Assembly: GCA_014925825.1 (NCBI GenBank)
Contig: JACGCK010000481.1
Coordinates: 1-21,216 of the forward strand
Source: Pholiota molesta
Lineage: Eukaryota; Basidiomycota; Agaricomycetes; Agaricales; Strophariaceae
Reading direction: 5' to 3'
DNA length: 21,216 nucleotides
The notes below the pieces were generated by a model. The model did no database searches. It was not told the origin of the DNA and saw only the letters and a list, made by a program, of their open reading frames with translations. The translations under genes and the position numbers were made by a program. Shown in pieces: positions 1 through 8,688 of this stretch (position 1 is the stretch's first letter; each line of letters opens with the position of its first letter).

Positions 1-648
1 GTGCAGAGAAGGTTTTGATACTCCCGCGGGTGGTCGTAGTACATTCGTTGTCAGCATGGGATCAGGCTATGCCTCGATAAGCTGAGCGAGATCCATGCGG
101 TAACTTACTTAGGACTCTTCCTAGATACTTATAATAGCAATATTATAGCACTTGGAATATTGCAGCGTCATGAGCGCCGAGCGCTGAGCACTTACAGTCA
201 GAGATATCTGATACACCAATGACGGTCTACTACCGCTCATCCTATTGCATCACTCCTACCATTCAATTTCTTACCCATATTCACATCATTTTTTTACTCT
301 TTGAAACATGCTCATTTTCCAGCTGCGGCGCACGCGACTCTGCTCTACCATTTTATCAGATGTTCATAGTTCAACAACCTGCATTAGACAAGTGAATTGA
401 GCAAAATGTCAACTGCACTCATGTAGCTTTGCAACACCGAGTTGTTATACTTATGTTATCTTACCTATGATGAGCTGAAAGCTGTACCACATTGCTACCG
501 CATAACTGCCACATGGGATCTCATGGGAGGTGAGAACGCAGCGCAAACGCAGCGATACCGCAGGATACCAACAGGATACCGCATCCCAGTAAATGGTCGA
601 TTAGTTCTCTAACTGTACCTATATTACTAAGGGCGACAATAAAACATG
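1..648. other. Intergenic stretch, no gene seen
   Basis: No convincing ORF or splice-linked exons are visible on either strand. The DNA is moderately AT-rich. Positions 538-588 hold a run of short imperfect repeats (CGCAGCG, then AGGATACC and AGGATACCG units). Positions 142-189 contain three short words (ATTATAGCAC, ACTTGGAAT, GAGCGCTGAGC) that recur in shuffled order at 850-944 on the other side of the tRNA gene. No element boundary or terminal inverted repeat could be defined. Confidence 0.6.
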
Positions 649-741
649 TGCCCCATGGCTGAGTTGGTTACAGCGTCCGACTGTTAGGTAATCATGCTTA
701 CGTAAATCGGAAGGTCGTGAGTTCGAAACTCACTGGGGCAG
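649..741 (+). tRNA. tRNA-Asn (GTT anticodon) with a 19-nt intron
   Basis: A full cloverleaf can be drawn. The acceptor stem pairs TGCCCCA (649-655) with TGGGGCA (734-740), with discriminator G741. The D stem is GCTG/CAGC, the anticodon stem TCCGA/TCGGA, and the T arm GTGAG-TTCGAAA-CTCAC. The anticodon GTT is at 683-685 and decodes AAC/AAU as Asn. The intron lies at 687-705, directly after position 37, the canonical site for nuclear tRNA introns; removing it leaves 74 nt. A T5 run follows at 747-751 as a Pol III terminator. The U1-A72 first pair is less common than G1-C72 but keeps the stem fully paired. Confidence 0.95.
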
Positions 742-746
742 ATATG

Positions 747-751
747 TTTTT
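747..751 (+). terminator. Pol III T-run terminator of tRNA-Asn
   Basis: Five T residues begin six bases after the tRNA 3' end, the usual distance and length for RNA polymerase III termination. Confidence 0.75.
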
Positions 752-886
752 CTGAAACTTCAGAACGATTATTTTGGTATGAATAATAGGACAACGTAAA
801 CTCTCTGATAACACGATTGTCGATGTTGTGTTGGAACTATGCGGCAACTGAGCGCTGAGCGCTGACTCCTGAGTCCCTTGTTACTT

Positions 887-931
887 GAACTTGGAATGTG
901 CACACGTGCAAATCTTTTTGTATCACATGAT
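887..931 (+). promoter_or_regulatory. Candidate promoter motif pair before the coiled-coil gene
   Basis: GAACTTGGAATGT (887-899) is followed 22 bp later by ATCACATGAT (922-931), with CACGTG at 903-908 between them. The same two words, with one mismatch in the first, occur in the same order at 4074-4086 and 4123-4132 upstream of the FMP25-like gene. CACATG and CACGTG are E-box-type cores. A regulatory role is inference from recurrence and position, about 105 bp before the ATG at 1036. Confidence 0.35.
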
Positions 932-1035
932 TCAATTATAGCACATTGCGCGACGTGAATTGATACTTACGGAACGTCTCTTTGCTCTTGACCAATACAA
1001 GCCACTCCCATCCACTCCAGTTTCCAACACTCTTG

Positions 1036-1804
1036 ATGTCTTTCGCTACGGCCTATAGTATCAGCAGTGACGACAGGATGTCCGATGATGGCCCAGCCGT
1101 AAAGAAAGCGAAGCCATCCGGAATAAAAAGGAGGGCTGTTGGCAGCGGGCCCAAGGGTAAAGACAAGGCCCGGTATATGCTCAAATATCATGGATATTAC
1201 TTCTAATACTCATCGAAACTCAAGGACTAGCACTGCCCCAGAGCCTTCTATACCGTAATATCTGCAATCTACATTCACCCAGTCATTAACATTGGGTATA
1301 TGCGCTAATTAGGCTCCCCCAATTGCCGATATCAAAGAGGTTTCGAGCATGGTTCTTCAATGCTCCATCATCCGCGAAAAGATCGCATTGGACGAGGCCA
1401 AGGAGCTGACTGCGCGTTTGAAAATTGAATTAGAGATTGCGCAAGTCAAACTAGAAATCGAACAAGAGCTTACGAAACGAACCAAAGAGGAAGAACTCAC
1501 GAAACGCACCCAAGAGGAAGAACTCACGAAACGCATCCAAGGAGAGCAGCTGACGAAACGCACAGTAGAGGAAGAAGCCTCGAAGCGCTCTCAAACGGAT
1601 TTGCTTCGCGCTCAGGCCGAAATCAGAGCAGCCGAGATTGCCTATGAAACAAAGAAGTTGGAGTACGAGCAGGGCAGTGGCAGGACAGCTATGGGTCACA
1701 GAGGTGCTTTTCAAGTCATTCAACATGCAGACAATCACTATGGCATGTCTGACCCAGTCATTCAATATGCAGTCGCGGGGTCGCCGTCTGGACAAGAGAT
1801 GTAG
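1036..1804 (+). CDS. Hypothetical coiled-coil protein with nonapeptide repeats (one apparent frameshift)
   Basis: Three exons are proposed: 1036-1172, 1225-1254 and 1313-1804, with introns of 52 and 58 nt (GTATAT...AAG and GTAATA...TAG). The product would be about 219 residues. The N-terminal part is Ser/Asp- and Lys/Arg-rich and polar (VKKAKPSGIKRR looks like a nuclear localisation signal). The long third exon encodes a very charged helix containing five nine-residue units of ELTKRTQEE type, then a polar tail. The frames of exons 2 and 3 only join if one base is missing from the C5 run at 1316-1320; the phase arithmetic then closes exactly on the stop at 1802-1804. An ATG at 1349 inside exon 3 could start a shorter 151-residue form without any correction. 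I do not recognise the family. It could also be a decayed gene. Confidence 0.5.
1466..1600 (+). repeat. Five 27-bp tandem coding repeats
   Basis: Five consecutive 27-bp units encode ELTKRTKEE, ELTKRTQEE, ELTKRIQGE, QLTKRTVEE and EASKRSQTD. The first two differ by only a few bases, and divergence grows toward the 3' end. A nine-residue period does not match the heptad of a classic coiled coil, although the segment should still be helical. Downstream, GTCATTCAACATGCAG and GTCATTCAATATGCAG, about 43 bp apart (near 1715 and 1758), form a second short direct repeat. Confidence 0.85.
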
Positions 1805-2440
1805 AATGTGCCATTGGTCATAATTGCACGCATATAAAGACGTGAACATCCTCAAGCATATCGAGAGTAGTCAGTACCTGAAGGAGCAAATTGGTGGAGG
1901 AATCATGAGGACACACACTAGTAAGAACAATACTAGAGTTATATCCAAAGTTTCAAAGATTTGGCCAACAAGAAAACATTGCTTGAGTTTGCTACAGAGT
2001 AGTAACGACAGACTGAAAGATATGCGAGGTCGTGGTACAGAGATACTGTCGTGTGGGTATCATATGTGCAGTTGTAGGTGAACAAATGGAACCAATCGAT
2101 GCTATGAATTTAAATAAATTGCCATAAATTATCAGCCTTTCCAGAACTGAAGAGAGATTGGAACATCGTACTTACATAGAATCCTATCATTGCGGATCGA
2201 ATCAGCGGGCTGCAGAATTGCAGAAGCGAATAGCCAGTGTTCCTTCTGCCTCGAAATGTCAAATGGATGAGGATGGTAACGCATTTCATTAGGTCACTAC
2301 GAAGGGGAACGAATGGAATGAATGGAAGAGCATTGAGAAATTGGTTGGATGTATGAACTACGGTAAAGATGCAACGAAGAGCAACGAGCCCAGAAGAGAT
2401 AACGAAAAGAAAAGAAAAAAAACCTTGCGTTTGAGGACGC
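1805..2440. other. Intergenic stretch between convergent genes
   Basis: This holds the presumed 3' regions of the coiled-coil gene (plus) and of the minus-strand gene ending at 2441. Short ORFs here lack codon or motif support. An AT-rich patch at about 2105-2130 and a purine-rich A tract at about 2401-2423 are the only visible features. Confidence 0.6.
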
Positions 2441-3051
2441 CTATGAGGACAGGCTGTCTCTATTATTCCGTGCGGCTAATAATTCTTGTGCGCGCTGCCG
2501 TCGAGCCTCTTCTACAAAATACATTAATGTTGAAACATCTTGTGCAATCAGGGACAAACTTCGAATTGCATTCGGGTCTTCTCCAGCGTCAAGGCGTCGT
2601 CGGTTTTCACGGAGGATTTCGCTGACGCGCTCACTTGCTGCCTTCAGCACGCTCAGCTGAAACTCACTGGCCGATATGAGATTAGACCGTGGAGGTGTGA
2701 TGAACCCGGCCTTGTTCAGACGAGGAGAAGATGCGTCCTGTACGAGGTTTAATTTAGGAGATGATCTAGTCCGAGCAAGTCGAAAAATCTTACAGAGTAA
2801 ATAGAGAAGTCAACGTTTACTGTCGATGTGTCGAATGGAGTTGTACCGCTATCCTCCAACCTAGGGAGATGAACTCTAATATCCGGAATATCCCCAATGA
2901 GATCGTTGGGAATCTCGATCAGAGCAGGAACATCGCTGAGGAGAATCGTTTCTGTAGTTTGGGAATTAAGCAGGGGCCAAGGTCTACATAGTCGTCTATA
3001 ACCGTGGTAGAACCTTCGAAAGAAAACAAGCTTGAGCATGTCCCGTCGCAT
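2441..3051 (-). CDS. Hypothetical protein, two exons
   Basis: Read on the minus strand, exon 1 runs 3051-2794 (86 codons) and exon 2 runs 2737-2441 (98 codons plus TAG), joined by a 56-nt intron with donor GTAAGA and acceptor TACAG. The phase is exact and gives 184 residues. An in-frame TAA lies nine bases before the ATG at 3051; a second ATG is at 3036. The first half has an acidic/hydrophobic stretch (for example PALIEIPNDLIGDIP). The second half is a predicted helix-rich segment (SERVSEILRENRRRLDAGED, then VEEARRQRAQELLAARN). No domain is recognised. An alternative 5' end would splice from an exon at 3070 and above (donor GTGAGT at 3069, acceptor at 2952, phase compatible), which would exclude the plus-strand ORF at 3060. 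Confidence 0.55.
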
Positions 3052-3059
3052 CTGGACTT

Positions 3060-3435
3060 ATGGACTCACCCATAATGGGACGAAGCAAAAAGGCAGAAAT
3101 GCCCTTTGTTTCTCTCGAAACGCGAATCACAGATCTGACTTTGTTGTCCCAATTGCGCGGCGGTACTCTCGGAATGCAGACATTGACCACTGTAATACCG
3201 ACCAATCGAGAAACAATCCCCAAGGAGAGCCGTATGACCTCAAACATGAACGACATTATGATGAATGGTCGCCCCGAGGCCTCAGTGGGCTCAGTGGGCG
3301 CCAATGTAAGTGTACCAGACGGGGAGGTGGGGAGGACTGCACTGTTTAGTGCGAACCAAGTATTTCAACCAGGAGGTTGACATACTGGGAGGCAGCCCAG
3401 GTGAACTCGAAACATTCAAAGCTAGTCAGCCATGA
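3060..3435 (+). CDS. Doubtful small two-exon ORF
   Basis: Exon 1 runs 3060-3305 (82 codons from ATG) and exon 2 runs 3361-3435 (24 codons plus TGA), with a 55-nt intron using donor GTAAGT and acceptor CCAAG in phase 0. The 106-residue product is Met/Ser/Thr-rich and matches nothing I recognise. Its ATG lies only 8 bp from the ATG of the opposite-strand gene, leaving no room for two promoters, so it and the minus-strand model (or its extension) probably compete for the same DNA. Confidence 0.25.
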
Positions 3436-3790
3436 AGAATGTCATACATGGCAGCACAGTCACAAGGTCGCTTAGTCCTAAATGGTACCAAGACAAGTTA
3501 TGTAGGTCGGTCATGGCCAAAGCATCGACACATGAAGCAGGAAACTCCAGAAAGCTCCTGAATATGAAGGATGCACTGGAGCGAAGTTGTCAATGGAGCC
3601 ATGACGAGGCAAAACTTCTATAGGAGGGCTTCAAAGCTTGAACATATGCCCAACAAAGCCGCAAAAAAAAAAAAGAATGTGAGCGCAGTCATGGTAGAAG
3701 AGCCGTCGGCGTTACAAAATTTACGTCGACGGGGCCGGGGTGGCCACTCATCAGTCCGGGAAGCACCGAATCATTCTCAGACTCAAAGAC
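3436..3790. other. Intergenic stretch, no gene seen
   Basis: Short overlapping plus-strand ORFs exist (for example 3432-3623) but have neither codon quality nor splice partners. An A11 tract sits at about 3663-3673. The right end lies downstream of the minus-strand tRNA-Ser. Confidence 0.5.
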
Positions 3791-3796
3791 AAAAAA
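3791..3796 (-). terminator. Pol III T-run terminator of tRNA-Ser
   Basis: The plus strand shows A6, which is T6 on the tRNA strand, one base past the discriminator. This is a standard RNA polymerase III terminator. Confidence 0.8.
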
Positions 3797-3797
3797 T

Positions 3798-3891
3798 CGT
3801 CACCTGAGCGATTCGAACACTCGCGGTCAAAGACCAACCGCTGGTTGCTATAAATAGCAGGCGATCCCGTTAACCACTCCGGCAAAGTGAC
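3798..3891 (-). tRNA. tRNA-Ser (GCT anticodon) with a 12-nt intron
   Basis: On the minus strand the acceptor stem pairs GTCACTT with AGGTGAC (one T-G pair), discriminator G at 3798. The D arm is CCG/CGG with loop GAGTGGTTAA. The anticodon stem is ATCGC/GCGGT, and the T arm is GAGTG-TTCGAAT-CGCTC. The long variable arm (TGGTC-TTT-GACCG) marks a class II tRNA; with anticodon GCT it is tRNA-Ser for AGC/AGU. The intron TTTATAGCAACC follows A37. The mature form is 82 nt. The 12-nt intron is at the short end for nuclear tRNA introns. Confidence 0.93.
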
Positions 3892-4073
3892 TTGCGAAAA
3901 TTGCTACGTTTTGCATATCAGTCGATTTCATAACTCGTGTACAAAGTTAATGGTACCAGTTGCCCCCTTGCTGCATTCTTGGGCAGAAAAAAAAATTATT
4001 TGAACGATCACAGAGTTCGCCCTCGAGTTTCAGATACTCAGTCCTCAATTTCTAGTTGCCGACCCTAAAGTTG

Positions 4074-4132
4074 GAACTTGGAACGTCCTGGAATCTGGAA
4101 TATTATCTGCGCGCGCCGTGCGATCACATGAT
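4074..4132 (+). promoter_or_regulatory. Candidate promoter motif pair before the FMP25-like gene
   Basis: GAACTTGGAACGT (4074-4086) and ATCACATGAT (4123-4132) repeat the word pair seen at 887-931. They lie about 175-235 bp before the ATG at 4308. The spacer contains GGAATCTGGAAT and a CG-rich alternating run. The rest of 3892-4307 shows no gene and is presumed promoter and 5' leader. Confidence 0.35.
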
Positions 4133-4307
4133 GTCAAACAAAGTCACGGTCACGCCGCACCGGCACCTATCGGCACGGACACAACCACTTAAATCATTTC
4201 CGGTCAAGGCCTCGCCTTGCGCTAATTTAATTTTGTCCTGTCCGAGCCTCCTCTTACACCCGTACTTATCCTCATTCTATGCTGGTCTAATCGTATAATT
4301 TCAAATA

Positions 4308-6440
4308 ATGTTCAAGCGAGCAGGATCGACCTTGACTCGGAATTTACGTCTGCGGCAGGTCCATACGCACCCATCATCTGCCTATACATTTCAGTCACCG
4401 CGACGAAATGGCAGAGCAATTGCTGCTGCGTCCGCTTTAGCTGTCGGAGCGGCATTGTGGTACTCGACCTCGCAGCCTATTCATAATGATGTTGCCGAGA
4501 AAGAACAGCCCAAACTTGTTCTTCCCCATAAACCGAGCGACTCTGACCCTATCTATTCTTTGGTATGGGGTTCTAACGCGTACGTGGGCTCAATTGTGTC
4601 AATGTCCCGAATATATACTAACTGTTCCGTCATAGTAATAAAACGTTGGACCTAAATGTTCTGGGTGATGATTCACTTCACACTCCTACTATTGCTGAGT
4701 GGTTGAATGGTATCGCGCTCCGCGATTTGAAACTGGAACAAACCCACGCAGCATGCGTCGATGCTCGAGGAGACGTGTATCAATGGGCGAAGGATTCTTC
4801 GGCAAGTCTTTGAAGGGCGTTCACACCCCAAAAATCACTTTGAAAGGCAAGGTTAGCTAATTTCGATAATGATTGTGGGACGTATGTATATTAACTTTAC
4901 CACCGTCCTCAGAACATCGTGCAGTTGCAACTAACAGATGACAAGCTATATGCTCTCTCTGCCTCCGGAAAGCTTTACGTACTTGCTACAGACATTTTGA
5001 AGCAGGAATTGAGCGCTGGAGCTCCTACCCCTGCCAGCGACTCTTGGTGGAGTACTGGATGGAAATGGGGCGAGGACGGAACAATTGACTTCGCTGAAAT
5101 TTCACCTGCTGAACCTTTTGGATGGCGAGAATCGTAAGTGCTTCACTATGATCCCCTTACCAACCGTCTTCGCAATACTGACTATTTACATCCGTTTTAG
5201 CATTGTTTCAATTGCTGCTGGCAAGAACCACCTGCTGGCGCTGACATCCAAAGGTCGTGTCTTTGCACACCCTATTAACAAGAAGGCCAATGAATATGGG
5301 CAGCTGGGATTCCGTAAATTCTCTATTTCCAACCCCGTTTCTGCAAACAATTCACATTTACATGTGGACCTTATCCCCAAGTCTCTTACCGACCCTTATG
5401 CCAACAGCTCTCGGTCTGCTCGCGTTTCATCGTTTACAGAGGGCGACGATAGTCTTACGAAGATTGACGACAAAAATATCCGGTTCTGCACTAATTTGTT
5501 TGAAATACCAGCACTTCGAGGGGTTGAAATTGCGCAGATTGCCGCTGGAGGTCGCAGTAGCTTTGTTCGCAACCCTGACGGTCGCGTATTGGGCTGGGGA
5601 GCCAATGAATATGGGTTCGTTATTTCGCGATACCCTTTTAACAGAAAGCAATTGACGCAAAACCCGTTGTAGGCAAATTGGTTTGGGCAGTGATGTCGCA
5701 CTTGGTACCATCACAGTACCAACAGAAGTCATCCTCTGGCGCTTTGTTGGAAGCAATATAGGCAGCCAATGCCTCGAAGTAGCAGCCGGTGTGAATTTTA
5801 GATTGACTGTCATTCCACCCTCATTCCTGACAATCTATTCCAGGCGGAGATTTGACTGCCTTCGTCGTGGAACGCAAATCCGATAAAGGCACCAGTACGA
5901 CCGATTTGCTTGTGTCCGGTAATGGGCAATATGGCGGCCTTGGTAATAACTTGTACACCAATTCCCAAGGAAATCCTACCCGTGTGAAAACTCTCAGTGG
6001 ACTTGAACAATGTGAGTTGAACAGACATCGTCATTATGCTCAAAGGTAACTAGGGCTTAATCTTTTTTCTTCTTTTGACAGATAACGACTCAACCCGAAA
6101 GCTCGACCCAATCACACCCGACCAAATAGCGATCTCTCCAACAGGCCATGTCCTCCTCACCATGAATTCCTCCACGGATTCAGAAGGAGTCGGAGGCCAG
6201 GATCTTATGGTATGGGGCAGAAATCTCGATTATGAACTTGGACTTGGCAAGCGATCCAATGTGGTGGTACCCACGCCCGTGCAAGCGTTCGCTGATCAGC
6301 AGAGGTTTATGCTCACCTCTAGGAAGGCCAAAGAGGTCAAAGACATGTGCGGTCGCGTTTGGAAGCGTGGCGTGAATGTCAAGCAGCAGGTGGCCACTGG
6401 ATATGGGAATAGTGTGGTCTATTGGAAGATCGATGCATAG
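4308..6440 (+). CDS. FMP25: Mitochondrial RCC1-repeat protein, FMP25-like (one apparent frameshift)
   Basis: Seven exons: 4308-4579, 4636-4851, 4913-5133, 5201-5614, 5673-5788, 5844-6011 and 6082-6440, about 588 residues. The N-terminus is a basic, acid-free mitochondrial presequence (MFKRAGSTLTRNLRLRQ), followed by one hydrophobic segment at about residues 37-52, as in an inner-membrane anchored protein. The body shows RCC1/BLIP-II propeller repeats: LVWGSN, GDVYQWGEG, VSIAAGKNHLLALTSKGRVF, IAAGG...GRVLGWGANEYGQIGLG, LLVSGNGQYGGLGN and LMVWGRNLDYELGLGKRSN. Yeast FMP25 is linked to assembly of respiratory complex III; this role is inferred by family. Exon 2 is one base short: the frame breaks in the G3 run at 4785-4787, where the repeat motif demands TGGGGC, and the following introns all fit phase if one G is restored. 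Intron 4 has an unusual GTTCGT donor. The product is clearly an RCC1-family protein; the FMP25 assignment rests on presequence plus anchor plus repeats. Confidence 0.85.
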
Positions 6441-6537
6441 ATGGAAGCATTTCATTTGTGGGTCCACAGACTTCGTTTGTATGGGTGTAGAGTAGCATAC
6501 AAAACGACATCAGAACACTGTAATTAATGTGTTTCTT

Positions 6538-6891
6538 TCAAGCTTCTCTTCCTATCTTTAGCTCACTGTAATGACATTGCGCAAGATTGCCCCGAATTGA
6601 GCTGCAAGGGGTGATAAGCTGAGGGCTGAGGTGCCGCTGAATTTCAAGAACGTACTCCTCGGGTGACATCTGTGAAGGCGATGTTCCGCAGCAATTGCGC
6701 AGCAACATAATGCAATAGGAGATGCCTCTGCGGCGATGGTTGTTTAGGGCACTTCGAATGTGACGTCGGGGGGCCTTGGCAATGTGGCGCACAGCTCCAA
6801 TACACTCATGTTCACACGGCTGGGGCGACAATGAGCAGACCGCATGACACATGTCGCACAAATCTCTCACCTCACTGCAGCGACCATTCAT
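6538..6891 (-). CDS. Possible small Cys-rich ORF
   Basis: An uninterrupted minus-strand frame runs from ATG at 6891 to TGA at 6538 (117 residues). It extends further upstream without a stop but without another ATG. The N-terminal third is rich in Cys (pattern C-x7-C-x2-C-x3-C-x6-C-x3-C), followed by a basic Arg/His stretch. No known family is recognised and no introns are needed. It would be convergent with the FMP25-like gene and divergent from the PAP2 gene, filling an otherwise empty 543-bp gap. It may be a chance ORF. Confidence 0.25.
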   Translation of the reverse strand: MNGRCSEVRDLCDMCHAVCSLSPQPCEHECIGAVRHIAKAPRRHIRSALNNHRRRGISYCIMLLRNCCGTSPSQMSPEEYVLEIQRHLSPQLITPCSSIRGNLAQCHYSELKIGREA

Positions 6892-6983
6892 AAGAAACAC
6901 GGTCGTCGTGCTTACGTTGATGACCGTTAATGATATATACGAGACTTGACACGCCCCAACAACCTTCCTCCACTTATTTCCCA

Positions 6984-8688
6984 ATGACAAGATTTCCTCT
7001 CTTCAAGCCTCTGCACGAGGGGCCCTTAAAGACTCCAATGACTACGCATCGACGTTGGATGCTTATCAGGTCCTATGCTCCTGATTGGTGAGTGACTGGC
7101 GGAAATTGTGGTGGAACAAGAAAATTAAAAGTTTTTATTGCCCATTAGGTTTTTGACTATTGCGCTGGCGTACGTCTATGCTGAAGAATAGTTAACCCAA
7201 AATCTAAAACAGTGGATATAGGGCGATTTTCTTTGCTTTGGACAAAGTCACTGGTTATCGAAGAGTCTTCTCATTAGCGGATACTTCGTGCGTATTGTGT
7301 TTATTCCATGCCCGCCCATTTATTAACGTCCTCCGTTGCATGCAGCCTTCTCCATCCGTTCGTCTTAGCTCATCTGCACTTGCTCTTCTTCTAACTCGTC
7401 CTTACTATTAACAGTTATGCCTTGCATGAACGCGTTCCCGTATGTCATGACCTCTCCTCTCAGTTTTCCGAGTTAACACCTGCACTCCAGAATACAGCAC
7501 TATATTTGATATGTTTTGTGGCCCCTTTCTGCATTATGCCCATCGTCAACTTTATTACTGTGCGGTCGTGGTGGGACTTCCATAACGGTGAGGATTACGT
7601 ACGAAATTCTTTAGAGACCACGCTAATGACCTACGATACATAGGCTCCCTTGGATGTATGTTTTACGTGTTGTTCTACTTACAACACAATACTGATGCTA
7701 AATCACAGTGGTCCTGTCATTGGCTTTGACAGGAGCGATGACGCAGATTGTAAAGATTACAGTGGGGCGTCCACGACCAGGTATGCTCTCAAAGTCATGT
7801 CTATCAAGAATGAAATTAAACAATCATGAAACCTGATTCCTTAGATTTCGTCGACCGATGTCAACCACCTCCTGGGTCTGTAGATCCTCCATTTGGGCTT
7901 TCTAGCTGGACTATCTGTACACAAACCGATTTCGCAATCATGAACGACGGCTTTAGAAGTTTCTTTTCTGGACACTCTAGCTGTATGGCACTTTCAACGA
8001 CACTACATCTAATCCTTTAGCTGATCTACCTTTATTTCGAAGTGTCCTTTGCGGGCCTGGGATTTTTATCATATTACTTAGCAGGCAAAATGCATCTCTT
8101 TGATAAAAGAGGACATGCGGTACGCCGTTCCTTCGGTATCTCCGCGTTGTTTACTCACTGCAGATTCCGTTTCTTAGGGTAAGGCATGGCTCGCCCTCTC
8201 TCCATTTATGGCCGCATCTCTTGTAGCTATCTCCCGAAGCATGGACTACCGACGTGAGTATTTGCTCTTTTGATGGTCTCAGACATTTCCAGTGATACGA
8301 ATTTGCACCAACAGACCACTGGCAGGACATCCTTGTGGGGTCGCTTATTGGCACCTTGTTTTCCTTCTTTGGATACCGCCAATACTACCCCCCGCTCTCA
8401 TCACCATTGTCTCATCGCCCGTACTCGCCACGCATCAAGAGTGAAGATGATGGAAATGTTCTCCCTACTCAGCGACCCACTAGTCAACACTATCCTTTAA
8501 TCGGCCAAAGCAATGTTCCCAGTGGGTTTGATAGACAAAGGGACTATGAATTATCAGGTACCGTTCCCCGCCAAGCAGCATCGTTGGAGGAGATATGGAA
8601 GCAAGATGCAGGCCCTACATCTGAGAATGCAGCCCTCAACAGAGAACAAGTGCAAGATGATGTTGATCACACTCATTTGCAGAAGTAG
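6984..8688 (+). CDS. PAP2-family lipid phosphate / DGPP phosphatase
   Basis: Eleven exons: 6984-7087, 7149-7169, 7213-7287, 7346-7357, 7415-7587, 7644-7655, 7709-7780, 7845-7982, 8043-8119, 8178-8253 and 8315-8688. They total 1134 nt, exactly 377 codons plus stop, with no frame correction. The product is a multi-pass membrane phosphatase of the Dpp1/Lpp1 type, which removes phosphate from phosphatidic acid, lyso-PA or diacylglycerol pyrophosphate. All three catalytic blocks are present: KITVGRPRP (K-x6-RP, about residues 148-156), SGH (198-200), and SRSMDYRHHWQD (SR-x5-H-x3-D, 247-258). The early motif HPYALHERVP is typical of fungal Dpp1-like proteins. Several hydrophobic helices surround these blocks. 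A Ser/Pro/Gln-rich cytosolic tail of about 110 residues follows. Exons 4 and 6 are only 12 nt each and exon 2 is 21 nt. Substrate preference cannot be read from sequence. Confidence 0.92.

Noticed and set aside
1451..1855. Minus-strand ORFs with repeated Phe/Ser/Arg motifs
   Set aside because: These are antisense shadows of the 27-bp coding repeats; codon choice and charge pattern support the plus strand.
4785..4787. Programmed -1 ribosomal frameshifting
   Set aside because: Re-reading one base would restore the frame, but the eight sites share no X-XXY-YYZ slippery heptamer, several are in mixed sequence, and none of these families is known to use frameshifting.
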